Shown here in pieces: positions 48,736 through 59,906 of a DNA stretch of 64,000 nt. Below the pieces are notes generated by a model. That model was not told the DNA's origin, did not search any database, and saw nothing but the letters and a program-made list of their open reading frames with translations. How positions within the stretch are numbered: position 1 is the first letter of the stretch; each line of letters opens with the position of its first letter. The position numbers were made by a program, and so were the translations under genes. Source of the DNA: Rhynchosporium graminicola. Taxonomy: Eukaryota; Ascomycota; Leotiomycetes; Helotiales; Ploettnerulaceae. The stretch spans positions 434,001 through 498,000 of the forward strand of contig FJUW01000004.1 of the NCBI GenBank assembly GCA_900074885.1. Direction: 5' to 3'.

Positions 48736-49203
48736 CTAGGGTGATCGAGGAATATATGCAAAGAACTTTTATCTTTAACTTATATATACTATATAGAACT
48801 ATTCTTAGCCCTTGAATTTGTCCCCGGGGAAGAACTCTCTTACTATTGAATCAGCTAAGACCCGTCTTCTAATCATTCCTTCTTATTAAAGAGCAGTCGA
48901 GTCAAATCGTCAGAGAACTATCACCTGATTATTCGTTTGCTCCCGCGCTTACCGTTAAGGTAAATAGAAGTCAAGGCACTATCGTACCTAGGTATGCACT
49001 ACGCTTATAGATCAACTAAGCAGCCTCTCTTTCGTCTTTCGGTCCAAACGTAAAGCACTTCGGCATGCTAAAGTGAGTAAGCAAGAACCTTAAATACATT
49101 CCTATCATGTAAGCAGTAATCAAGATTGCTCATCTGGAGATTAGAAAGCTTCAGCGCACGCATTCATCGGACAGGCTTGTGTAACCTTCATTCATCTAGT
49201 TAG
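48736..49203. other. Normal-composition DNA, no gene recognised
   Basis: CA and TG are common, so it has escaped RIP. No frame, RNA gene or repeat recognised. It is the left flank of the Fot1/pogo element and probably original single-copy sequence. Confidence 0.55.
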
Positions 49204-50932
49204 TACTAGCCGGTTCCCCTCCAGTTTCGCTCGGGACTCGCTTACTGTCGGGGTTACTAAATGCCGCACTCATGTAAACGCCGCACTCTCGGTATTATAT
49301 CGGTAAAGTATTTTAGGTGCTTCACCCGCTAAAATTCTTTTAATTTCAATATTAAATAACTACTCTAATTTATTAAGGATTTATAATCTTTTCTAGTATA
49401 AAATTGATCTCTATTATCTTCACTCTTAGAGCTTTCTATTATAAGTGCTACTAGTGGCGATAATTCCAAATATCGATTATACTCTAGCTCCTTCTCTTAT
49501 ATAGCTCCACTAGGCTTATATAATATCTGTATATCTTGATCTTGATCGCTATCGCCGAAGATATCTACTTTAAACTATAGCTTAGAAGCTAGTAGATCAG
49601 GGTAGCTTTCTTCAGTAGAAAGTATAGTTTCAGCGACTATAGGCTATTTATCAGGCTCTCTTTCTAGTCGATAGAGCTCTGAATCAGGTGCTACTACCTC
49701 TCCTCTCTTCTGTAACTCTTATAATTTGAGCTTCTTAGTCTTATTTATCTTCCGTGCTTGAACTCCTGCTTTTAATAGAGACTTCTTACACTTTCTAATA
49801 GTATGAGAAAGTACTTGATTAGCTCTCCGGCGATTTTCTGTCTTTTCAGCTTTAGCTTTAGCTTGAATTTGAAGTTATAGATTAGCTATACTTACTATAG
49901 TACCTCTAATTAACTTTAACTGCTTAATCGATCGTCGAGAGGTCTTCTTCTCTTAGGCACTTGACTATAGCTTCTGTTAAAGTATAGTATTATTAGTAGA
50001 AGTAATTAAGGCCTTATAGAGTTGAATTATAGCCTCCTTAATCGAGCTTTAGAAGATCTCTCTTGAATCGTTAGATAAGTAAGTTAGATCTCTTCTAATA
50101 AACGACTCTACTATAGTTATAGTAGAGATCACTCTATCTACTAGTGTAGAAAGTAGTAGTAAAGGTAACTCTAGCTCTTTAATTAACTTCTGCTTTCTAA
50201 ACGATCTTATTCTCTTTAATCTAGCTTTATAGCTAAGAGGCTATATTCTAGCGTTCTTAAAAGCGTTCTAGATTATATAACGTTATATAGTTTTCTGTCG
50301 AATACTAGTAAGGTCTCTGAATAAAGAAGTGATTAAATAAGTAATATCTAAGTTCCGTAAAGCCGAGTTAATAGCTTAAGAGTAGTAGTGCTTCTAAGGC
50401 CGAAAAACGCCTATATCTAATAGCTGAAGAGCATGCGTTAAGTAGCTTGGAAAGTACTATAGGTATATATGATTCTCTTAAAGAAGTACTATAAATTACT
50501 TATAGTAGTGAGATTCGTAGCTATCTAAAAGGAGTAGTTTCTATAGCTTTTCTAGTCCGGCATACGAGTGTTTAATCAAATAGTAAGCGTATTCTATAAT
50601 AATCGAGTTATTAATATATCTAGTTGAAGAGAAAGTAATTATTTCTTCACTAGAAAGGTTTATAGATATCCAGTTCTCTATAATTATCTCTCTAGGGTAA
50701 ATTATAAAGGCTAGAAGTGTCTTCTTTCTATTACTACGTATAGTTTCTATAATAATAACTGTTTTGCGACTTCCTTATATAAGTATATATAGTGTATTTA
50801 CACTCCTTAGAATAACTATACTCTCGGCATATAGGAGGGCGCCTCGTATACTAGATTTATCTATATTTAGAACCTTCTTTCTATTATTAATTTATAGCTT
50901 TTCTATCTCTCTCTTTAGGTTCTGGAACTACT

Positions 50933-51428
50933 TGTAACGTTCCTGGTTCTGACTAGTACGCGGTGTACAGGCTCGTCGGTTAGTATCAGCTATAAAGTAA
51001 AGTAAATAAGAAGTTCAGTTCTTAATTGGAATTAAGACGTTATAAGCAGGTATTAATTACTATATGAATTTGAGCACGAAGCTCCTATCTAATAGCAGAA
51101 GTGCTAGTCTTATATAGAACCTTCATTCCCTTATACTAGCTGTACAAGACCGTCTTATAGAGCGCGCAAGCTCTCGCGACCTATCTAGCAGTCTAGTATA
51201 TCACGTGATCCTAGATTACCTATAGCTATAATACTATTATTACTTTAATATAAGTAGACGTATAGTACTACTCGCTAGTTTATACTATAACCGTATTAGT
51301 GCCTTTCCTCTAATAGTACTAACTCTTTTCTAGTATAAAAACTCGTCTAGTATATACTACTAGGTAGTACTATCAGTATTCTAGTACTAAGACAGTTTTA
51401 GTACTAAGAACTATACTAGTTCGTGACA
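50933..51428 (-). repeat. 3' LTR of Gypsy H
   Basis: 496 bp, TGTAACGTTCCTGG to TTCGTGACA. Palindrome ATCACGTGAT at 51200-51209. Confidence 0.93.
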
Positions 51429-51517
51429 CTATCCCCCTTCTATCTTAGTGTGTCCCTACGCTTAAGTACGCCTAAGGAAATATCGATAACTACTTATAGC
51501 TATCTCCTTCTTTTATT

Positions 51518-52110
51518 ATACCCCCTAAACGCTTAATGAAACGAGTTAATTATATTACACTTAGAAGATAAATAGAACTAAGTAGTAGAATTATAGTACT
51601 ATATACTAGATATAAAAAGGCGGAATATAAAGAGTATATATCGCCTCGCGATCCTAAACTAACTAGATATAATTATTACGCTTAACTAAATAAATCTTGC
51701 GATATTCGTATAAGGAACCGAATACCTATAGCTTCCGAATAAGAGAGTCTAGATTCCCAAATCGAGAAACTAGAGGATAAGGAAAACTTAGCTATAGCCG
51801 AGTTCTATACGCGAATTATAAGGTTAAAGAAATAGAAACGTTTCTTATACGAAAGGTAGTAAAAGATAATTACTACTAGTTTGAATTCGATAGCTAAGCT
51901 CGATACTCTTAAAGCTCTAGAAAAGGAAGAAAAAGAGAAATAGGAAAGAGAGGAAGCGCCTAAAGACGCTAAGCTAGCGGGCGCGGAACCCTCTAGTTCC
52001 GATATCCCTATCGACCTCTCGTTCGACCCGATAGTCGACTTTCCTTTTAATCTTACGGACTCGCTCTAAGTAGATCTAGGTTTTATCGATAGAAACTAGC
52101 TAGTAATACT
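51518..52110 (+). pseudogene. Antisense accessory frame of the Gypsy #1/H family, copy 3 (best preserved)
   Basis: Begins ATACCCCCTAAACGC (ATG in copy 1), 90 bp inside the 3' LTR, and runs about 195 codons with rare TAA/TAG breaks. It is convergent with pol and overlaps the chromodomain end. Reads YTRYKKAEYKEYISPRD (about 51602-51655), SQIEKLEDKENLAIAEFY (about 51754-51807), then KQKRFLYERQ, a Lys/Glu-rich helix, and an acidic tail DLSFDPIVDFPF (about 52014). Charge pattern suggests a mostly helical nucleic-acid or protein-binding product. No known family recognised. Confidence 0.65.
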
Positions 52111-55100
52111 AAGTAGTAAAGGCTTAACTTAGGTTCCTATATGTTTTCCGAATATAAGTAGTTCTTCTATTTTACTAGGTATCTAATAATACCTCGTTTA
52201 TACTAATAGTCTAATAGTTCTTCTATATCGTATTCTACGAGTAGGTTAACTAGTTCAGCGTATATCTTCAGGGCTAGTAGTGCTCCTAGTAATACTTTTT
52301 CTAATAAGGATATATAGAATATCAGGAATATTTTCTTTATCGTAGCTAGTAGCTAGAGTTTATAATTTAAAAGTCTTTTAATATATTTAATTTTGAAAAG
52401 TCTAAGTTTCTTATAGTCTAGCTTATCGCTTAGTCTCTATATATTAATATTTTTTCGTAGAAGATAAACTCTATCTCCCTCCTATAGTATTAGCTCTTAA
52501 CTACGATTCTTATTATAGTAGTACGTATTCTTCTCTACTACGAACTAGAGTTCCTCTGCGAGTTCCTTATAGAGGTCCTAGATATTCCGGACCTAGATAC
52601 GAGCTATATTATTATCCTTAACTATTAAGTTAAGTTCTCTATAAGCGATAAGTTCGTAATCGTAATTCGCGAAGAATAGTATAACCTTTATTATTTCCGT
52701 AGTTAAGCTATTATATATAAACTCTATAAGTAGCAGTAGTTCTATCTAATTATTTTATTAATAGTTAATATAGTAGCGTAAGTATACTTTAACTACTTAG
52801 TTTATTCTTTCATTTCCTCTATTAGTCTAAGGATAGAAAGCTATTAATAGTTTCCGTTTAGTCCCTAGGAACCTTATTAAAGTATTCTAAAACTTTAATA
52901 TAAATAACTTATCTCGATCCGATACGATTTCTTCAGGTACTCTATGCTTAGAGACTACCTCCTTAAGGTATACTTATACTAAGTGTTCAGCTATAAGAGT
53001 AGATAAGACTAGTACTAAGATTATATACTTAGTAAGTCTTTCTATAACAATAAGTATTATATTATAGCTAACTCTTGTAACCGAGTCCTTCGATAGCAGT
53101 AATAGCCCTATAAAGTCTTATAATATCGATTTCTAAGATATTAGCAGTATTAGTACTATAATTATCTACCTATAAGATATATATCGAGAAGACTTATTCC
53201 TAATATAAGTATTATAGTTAGCTAGTACTTCTTTAATTACTTAGCAGAATCCTTCCGACTAGTAGTTTCTTGAAATCCTTAGATACGTCCTTCGTATTCC
53301 TTAGTATCTATACGCGGGAAGCTCGTATTATTCTTTAACGTATACTTTCATTAAGCTTAGTAGAAGCTAAATTTTCCTATTAACTCGCATACTATTATTC
53401 TTAATTATATTCCTCGTGACAGGTTCCTTAGTCTTATCTAGGGATATTCTATTCTTCTTCTGGGCCTCTTTTAAGGTATTATACTAAGATCCCTTAATTT
53501 CTTACTTAATTATAGTAGCTTCTTAGATATTAGTAACTATATCTCTATTATCTAGCTATTTAAGTAAAGCGGTCTTATTATAGACCTTATTATCCTTATA
53601 ACCTAGTAATCTGCTTAGAGTATCTACTTGTATATTATCTTTTCCTTATATATACTTAATAACTAGGTCAAAAGAGGCGAGTTCCTCTAACTATTAAGCT
53701 AATTAACGATTATCTAAGACCTTAGTAGTTATAAAAGTTCGGAGATTCATATAGTTAGTATAGATAATAACTAGGAACTTAGCTCCTTATAAGTATATTT
53801 TCTAGTATTTACGTGCCTTAACAATTGCTATAAGTTCTTTCTTATAGATATTATAATTCTATTCAGCTGGAGATATTTTCTCTAAAAAGTAAGCGACTAG
53901 ATATAGTTATCCTTCGTTATCTCGCTGTAGGTATACTACGCTAGTATAAGTATTAGAGGTATCTATTTCTACTATACTTTCCTTCTCTTCGTCGAAACTA
54001 TATAAGATTAGTTCTTTTATAAATTCTTTCTTAATTTTCTGAAAAGCTTCCTCGCACTAGCTAGTCTAAGTAAAAAGAACGCTTTTCCTTATTAAACTCG
54101 TAAGTAGTTCGGCTATCTTAGAATAGTTTCTAATAAACTATTAGTAGAAATTAGCGAAACCTAACTATAACTATATATCTTTAACGTTCTTTAGTAATTT
54201 CTATTCCTTTATAGCTCTGATTTTCTCCGGGTTAATACTTATCTCTCTTAAGCGAATAATATATCCTAGGAAAGTAACTTATTTAACTAAGAATTCATAT
54301 TTCGATATCTTTAGTCTAGAATCTACCTTATATAGTGCTTCTATAACTTAGGTAATATAGCCCTAGTATACCTCGATAGTCTCCGAGTATACTAGGATAT
54401 TATCTAAGTAATATATAGCGAATTTCCTAATAAAGTCCTTAAGAATATTGTTATTCTATTTTTAATACGTAGCTAGGGTATTAGTTAAGCCGAATAGTAT
54501 TACTATATATTCCTATAGCCCTAAGAGTAATACGAAAATAGTCTTCTACTCGTATCCCTCCTTAATTCGAATCAAATTAAACGCGTTATATTAGTCTAAC
54601 TTAGTATATATCTTTACTCTAGCTAGCTTATCCCGCAAGTACTAAGTATTTAGTAAAGAGTATATATCCCTTATTATCTTACTATTAATTATCCGATAGT
54701 CTCTATAAGGTCTCCCTTTAAGATCTCCTGCTTTCTTAACTACTAGTATATTAATAGCATAAGGTAACTTAGATTTCCGAATCTATCCTTTCTTTATACC
54801 TAACTCCTAATACTCCTTAAGCGTCCTTATAGTATTATAGTTATAATAGCGAAGTTTCTCTGCGATAAGTATAAATCTATCCTTAAAGTTTATCTTATAA
54901 TCCTAGGGTTTATACTTAAGTAGAGCCCTTATATCCTACGGATCCTCGAATAATTTCGAGAACTTCTTATATAGTTCAGGTAGCTATTCCTAAATATTAT
55001 CTATCTAACTAAGATAATTCCTAGGTTCTATCTAACTAAGAACCCGACTTAACTAGCTAGAGTCTATTAGCATTATTATTAAGGAGGCAGCACTAGCCTC

Positions 55101-57170
55101 TCTTTTACTAGCTAGTTAACTATAATTATATTTATAATTATTAAATATAACCTTCTTAGTCACCTAGTCTACGCTAGGATTATAGTTATATAGCTATAAC
55201 GTTCCTAATACGATATCGTATCGTCTAGTAAGTATAATATCGAAGTAAAGCGTTTCTTCGTATCTATTAATAACTATCTTTATTCTTCCTATCTTTCTAC
55301 GGACTTATCTATCTGATCCAGCGCCTTTTCTATCTAATAAAGTAAAGCAGTATAGTTTCAGGTTAATAGTAGTAAGAATATTCTATTTCTCGATAAAAGT
55401 TAAGTTTATAAAATATCCTATAGCTCTTAAATCAATAAGTGCTTTTATCTTAATACTATCTACTATAACTAGTAAGATCAACTGATCGAACTCTCTAGTA
55501 ATAATAAGCTCTAAGTATAGTAGTTCTATTATAGAGTAATCACGTGCTTCTTTAATAATTCTCCTTATCGTTTCGTCTAACTAAGTCCTAAGGCCGGGTT
55601 CGTAAGTAATTAGAGTATAAGGTATATAGTAATAGAGATTAACCTACCTATAAATCAGATCTAGTACTATTCTTTAATAGATAGCTAGTTCTAATAGGTA
55701 CTATCTTCTCTACTAATAACATTCCCCTCTTATTTCCTTAGTAATAGCCTAAGTATCCTTAATTTAAAAGAACTAATCTAATTATTCGAATTCTTTTAGT
55801 TCCGGTTCTCCTTCGAGGTTAGCTATATAACGATCTAGTTGTTCCTCGATATCCCTAGTATTAACTTAGAATATAATAGTAGTAATATCATAGTAAGTAA
55901 TAATATAGTCTATACCCGGGTTAAATATATTATAAGTTTAGTAATATTCTATAAAATCGGGCTTAGTTCTATTATAAACCTATATTCTTCTTCTATTATT
56001 ATGATTTCGAAGAGTCTAGTTTTTGTTATTATATAGAAGATTATCGTACAGATAGTTACTTTTATCTATAATACTCTAGCTTTCTTAGTCTTCGTTTAGA
56101 AGTTCAACTAAGTTCTCTTCGAATTCTTCGCTAAATTTTTAAGCTATAAAGTCCTATAAGCTCTATTCTGCGCTAGAAGCTTCTTAGTAATTTGGCTTCC
56201 TTTCGGCCAGTCCGAACTCTCTCTTAGGTTTATTCTAAGGTTTCCCTCCCTATTTCTTCTTCTGAGAATAATTATAAGTAAGGTATCTTAGCTTACTATA
56301 CGTATAGTATAAGCCCTTCTCTTAGCGTTTATCTTTCTTAGCTTAGCCCTTAGATCCTCTTTCTACTCTATCTATTTCTATCGGATTATAGTAGTTATAT
56401 TTATTATTCGAGTAAGATTAGAAATTTCCCTAATATTTATTATATTATTATAGAAATTAAAGTTTCCGAAAGTAAGTAAGAGTAAAATATAATCCTTTTT
56501 CATTCGCTAATTCATAGATTCGTTTATTAATAGTAGTAGATAATTTAATTAGGTCTTCTAAGTTATCTAGTTTATTAGTCCTAGAAAGCTTATCCTTAAT
56601 ATAGTCCTTAAGGCCCCGGTAGTATTAAGCTCTTAATCTACTATCTATCTAGTCTAACCGCATAGAGTAGTAGTAGAACTCAGTAGTATATTCGTAAATA
56701 GATCCTCGCTATCGAATTCTGAGCAGGTACTTCTTAGCTTATTCTTTCTTATTAGGGTCTCTAAAGACTCCTTTAATAGCTATAGTGAAGCTTATAATAG
56801 TTCGAAAGATAACTCGACTCTTTTCAGTTATAGCGGTAGAATAGGCCCCGGTTAGGTATCGATTAACTAAGTAATCACTTAAGGCCGGTTCGATCTAGTA
56901 AGCTATAGTATCACAGAGAAACGAAGCAATCTATAGTACTTTAAGAGAATCTGCTTCGAACTTATCTCTATTAAAAGCGAAGTATATTTAGTACTAAAGG
57001 ATAAATTAACCTAAGTTATTATAGTTTCTATAATAAGTATTAAGTAAGTTAACTCGAGGTAAGGTAACTTTATTAATCTTTTCCGTCTTACTAACTTAGG
57101 ATCTTTCTCCTATAACTAATCCTTCTTTAGAGGCTATTTTATTCTTACTAATAATACTTTAAGTAAAGTG
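52080..57170 (-). pseudogene. Gypsy H gag-pol with C-terminal chromodomain, RIP-inactivated
   Basis: Read on the minus strand from 57170: gag to about 56000, protease, reverse transcriptase about 55000-54200 (YLRDKLARVKIYTKLD start; catalytic box reduced to YYLDNILVYSE near 54400), RNase H about 54000-53700, integrase about 53500-52700 (VSDRDKLF core near 52920-52950), a GDRVYLLRKNI segment, and SLLEKVLLGALLALKIYAEL leading into EYDIEELLDY and RYLVK..NYLYSENI.EP, a chromodomain (about 52230-52110). Fewer stops than in #1 and #2 but still inactive. Confidence 0.85.
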
Positions 57171-57177
57171 CTTAAAG

Positions 57178-57673
57178 TATAACGCTCCTAGTTCTAACTA
57201 GTACGCAGTATATAGGCTCGTTAGTTAGTATTAGCTATAAAGTAAAGTAAATAAGAAGTTCGGTTCTTAATTAGAATTAAGACGTTATAAGCAGGTATTA
57301 ATTACTATATGAATTTAAGTACGAAGCTCCTATCTAATAGCAGAAGTACTAGTCTTATATAGAACCTTCGTTCCCTTATACTAGCCGTATAAGACCGTCT
57401 TATAGAGCGCGTAAGCTCTCGCGACCTATCTAGTAGTCTAGTATATCACGTGATCTTAGATTACCTATAGCTATAATACTATTATTACTTTAATACAGGT
57501 AGACGTATAGTACTACTCGCTAGTTTATACTATAACCGTGTTAGTGCCTTTCCTCTAATAGTACTTACTCTTTTCTAGTATAAAAACTCGTCTAGTATAT
57601 ACCACTAGGTGATACTATCAGTATTCTAGTGCCAGGACGGTTTTGGTGCTAAGAACCATGCTGGTTCGTGACA
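57178..57673 (-). repeat. 5' LTR of Gypsy H
   Basis: 496 bp, TATAACGCTCCTAG to TTCGTGACA. Palindrome ATCACGTGAT at 57445-57454. Confidence 0.93.
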
Positions 57674-58406
57674 CTACTAGATTACTACTTCTTCTATATA
57701 TAGCTCTGATCGTATAGCTTCTATAGGTTTCGTCTTAATCGAATGGAGCTCTAGATAGTCCTTTAACTAGTTGCGAAACTAGGTTTTAGAAGGAGGTAGC
57801 TTTAGAGGAGTTTAGGCCTATAGAATTGATATAACTATTAGCAGAAGATTATTATAATAGTAAAGAGATTATACTACAAGTAGATAAGTAATTGCTGATT
57901 TGACTATCAGATAAGTAGCTCCTATATCTACCTCCTACTGATTATAGTAATACTACCTAATAGCCTCCTCCTAGGAGGGAGTAAGTAGCTTATTATAGCT
58001 ACTACTTCCTGGAAATAACTCCTTCTTCAAGCTACTTGTAGTACTAGTAGTAATCTTTACTCTTGAAGTAGCTTTCCGTAGAGAATTAGCCTTAATATCG
58101 AATTAGCGTGCTACCTTAGAGTGACTCTCTATAGGGTGCGCTATATACTATAATTTAGCGTCTCGGAAGGCCTTATTATACTCTGATTTAATAGTATGAC
58201 TTTGGAAGTAATATCTGCTACGGGGTACTAGCATTTTAGGTATTATTAATAATTATTAGATATTAGTAGTAATATCAAAAGTAGTTAATTTGGGTAGTAA
58301 AACACGATTTCAGGTATCAAAAAGTGCGGCGTTTACATGAGTGCGGCATTTGGTAACCCCGACAGTAAGCGAGTCCCGAGCGAAACTGGAGGGGAACCGG
58401 CTAGTA

Positions 58407-58821
58407 AGTCAGATCTTGGACAAACTTACTTTTACATCTCAAAGGATGCTATTTAAATTATCCAGGTAGCAAACTGACCGATGCTAAGGTTTATGCGAAG
58501 CCTTTCAGACTTCAGCAAGTTAAATGTTCATCGATATTTTACAAGAAATTCATAATGTTGCAGTAAAGACTTCGCCCAAACGTTGAAGCGATGTATACAA
58601 ATTTATCGAAGGATTTATGCAGGCGTAGTGCTTGCATTAAATAGAGAAGGCCTAAGCCCATCATGCAATGATGCAAGGCTACCACTCAGCCCTATGCACA
58701 GACCATGCAAAAAGTTTCCAGCCCGCCGTCGCAAAACTTCCGATACGAACAATCTAATCGCAAATCACATCGCATCACACAGCTCAACCCCGCAATATTT
58801 TTCCTCCCTGCCATAAACACC
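58407..58821. other. Intergenic DNA and promoter of RRP1
   Basis: Normal composition. Immediately right of the Fot1/pogo element; holds the promoter and 5' leader of the RRP1 gene. No separate gene supported. Confidence 0.6.
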
Positions 58822-59632
58822 ATGGCGACCGAAATCCAACAGACGCCATTCGTCAAGCAGCTCGCTGCAAATGGTAAGTCATACGCCTCACTTCCAGCTG
58901 CGTCGATCGCAGGAAACAAGAAAATTAGCTAACAAAAACTCCCCAGACCGACCAACCCGCGACGCTGCAGTTTTCTCCCTCCGCACATATCTCTCCGGAC
59001 GTCGCGAACTCCCGGCGAACGAGCTTTTGAAATTATGGAAAGGTCTTTTCTACTGCATGTGGATGTCCGACCGACCACGGACTCAAGCCTCCCTCGCCGA
59101 CTCCCTCTCCTCGCTTGTTACTGTCCTGCCATCCTCCAACGTCCTCCCCTTCCTGCGCGCATTTTGGCAGACCATGCTGCGAGAATGGACGAATATCGAC
59201 GTATTACGCATGGAGAAATTCTTGCTATTAGTAAGAAGATATCTCGGTGTGACGTTTAGGGTGATGAAGGAGAGCGGGTGGGAGGAGGGGCTTGTGAAGG
59301 GACATCTCGAAGTCTTGGCGGAGGTGCCTTGTAATGTGGAGGATCAGAGGATACCGAATGGACTGAGGTTTCATGTGGTTGATATTTATGTGGATGAGTT
59401 GGAGAAGGTGGGGTTGTTGAAGAGTGTGGGCGATGGGGGCGAGGAGGGGAGAGAGGAGATTCTAGACAAGGTTTTGGAGCCGTTAAGGGTCTTGGCTAAG
59501 GGGAGTCCGACGAAACCTGTGAGGATAAAGGCGAAGGAGGCGTTAGAGGATGGAAGGTTACCTGGGAATGAGAAGGCTGAGGGAGTGGAAGAGGAAAAGG
59601 AGGATGATGGTTGGGGAGGCTTTGAAGATTGA
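58822..59632 (+). CDS. RRP1: Ribosomal RNA processing protein 1 (Nop52 family)
   Basis: Nucleolar factor needed for pre-rRNA processing and assembly of the large ribosomal subunit. Exons 58822-58873 and 58947-59632 flank a 73-bp intron with GTAAGT donor, a GCTAAC branch site near 58928 and CAG acceptor, giving 245 residues (yeast Rrp1 is slightly longer). The family start TPFVKQLAAND spans the splice junction, followed by RPTRDAAVFSLRTYL and LLKLWKGLFYCMWMSDRP (about residues 41-60), the hallmark Nop52 segment. The C-terminus is acidic (EEEKEDDGWGGFED). The start is the first ATG, preceded by a purine at -3 (ACCATGG). It converges with the downstream kinase gene with 274 bp between stop codons. 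No RIP effect is seen although a transposon ends 418 bp upstream. Confidence 0.93.
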
Positions 59633-59906
59633 TCCAATCCTTTGAACTGATTCTTCGAGCTGGAAAAGGCGCTTTTTTATCCCCTCGTCATAAGTTTATG
59701 ATTGCGGCATTGGCAAGGCGTTTAGGACAAATACATTCCGTTTACTCTCAATTTTTTAACTTTTATACTACTACGCTCGAATTCGCGTCGCCGATTCATC
59801 TCTTGGGTATCGAAATAGTAGATCTGCAATCAAAAAACGCCCTGATATCCATCCCAATAGCAAACGACCCAAGTAGCTACAATCCGAGACGAAAGAAACA
59901 ATAAGA
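59633..59906. other. Intergenic region between convergent RRP1 and LCB kinase genes
   Basis: 274 bp holding the 3' UTRs of both genes. Short frames crossing it are shadows. Confidence 0.7.

Larger units (their letters stand above)
50933..57673 (-). mobile_element. Gypsy H, complete minus-strand element
   Basis: Two 496-bp LTRs and a perfect 5-bp target duplication CTACT (50928-50932 and 57674-57678). The polypurine tract (AGAAGGGGGATAG on the minus strand) lies next to the 3' LTR. It is the least decayed member of its family here and the best template for reading #1 and #2: chromodomain-type pol on the minus strand and an antisense frame near the 3' LTR. Confidence 0.95.
49300..58250 (-). 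pseudogene. DDE_1 (Fot1/pogo) transposase, interrupted and RIP-mutated
   Basis: The catalytic domain lies in the left part (complement of about 50930-50370): NIDKSSIRGALL (DESG-like first motif), SRKTVIIIETI, ENWISINLSSEE, LLLLDSYESHYY (second Asp motif), and LTHALQLLDIGVFRP (third motif), all typical of Fot1/Pot-type transposases. A basic C-terminal region follows to about 49700. The N-terminal DNA-binding part lies at 57679-58250, right of the insertion. Stops are TAG and TAA. Not functional. Confidence 0.8.
49206..58404 (-). mobile_element. Fot1/pogo-type DNA transposon split by Gypsy H
   Basis: Inverted repeats of 82 bp (49206-49287 and 58323-58404, starting CTAGCCGGTTCCCCTCCAGT), identical but for one base, with TA duplicated at 49204-49205 and 58405-58406. 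Without Gypsy H and its duplicated target it is about 2.45 kb. It encodes a DDE_1 transposase on the minus strand. The inverted repeats are not RIP-altered while the interior is moderately so. Confidence 0.92.

Noticed and set aside
55839..56036. 65-codon plus-strand frame in Gypsy H
   Set aside because: Opposite to gag on the minus strand; low-complexity composition.
59386..59637. Serine/proline-rich minus-strand frame opposite RRP1
   Set aside because: Mirror of the acidic Glu/Lys-rich C-terminus of RRP1; not an independent gene.
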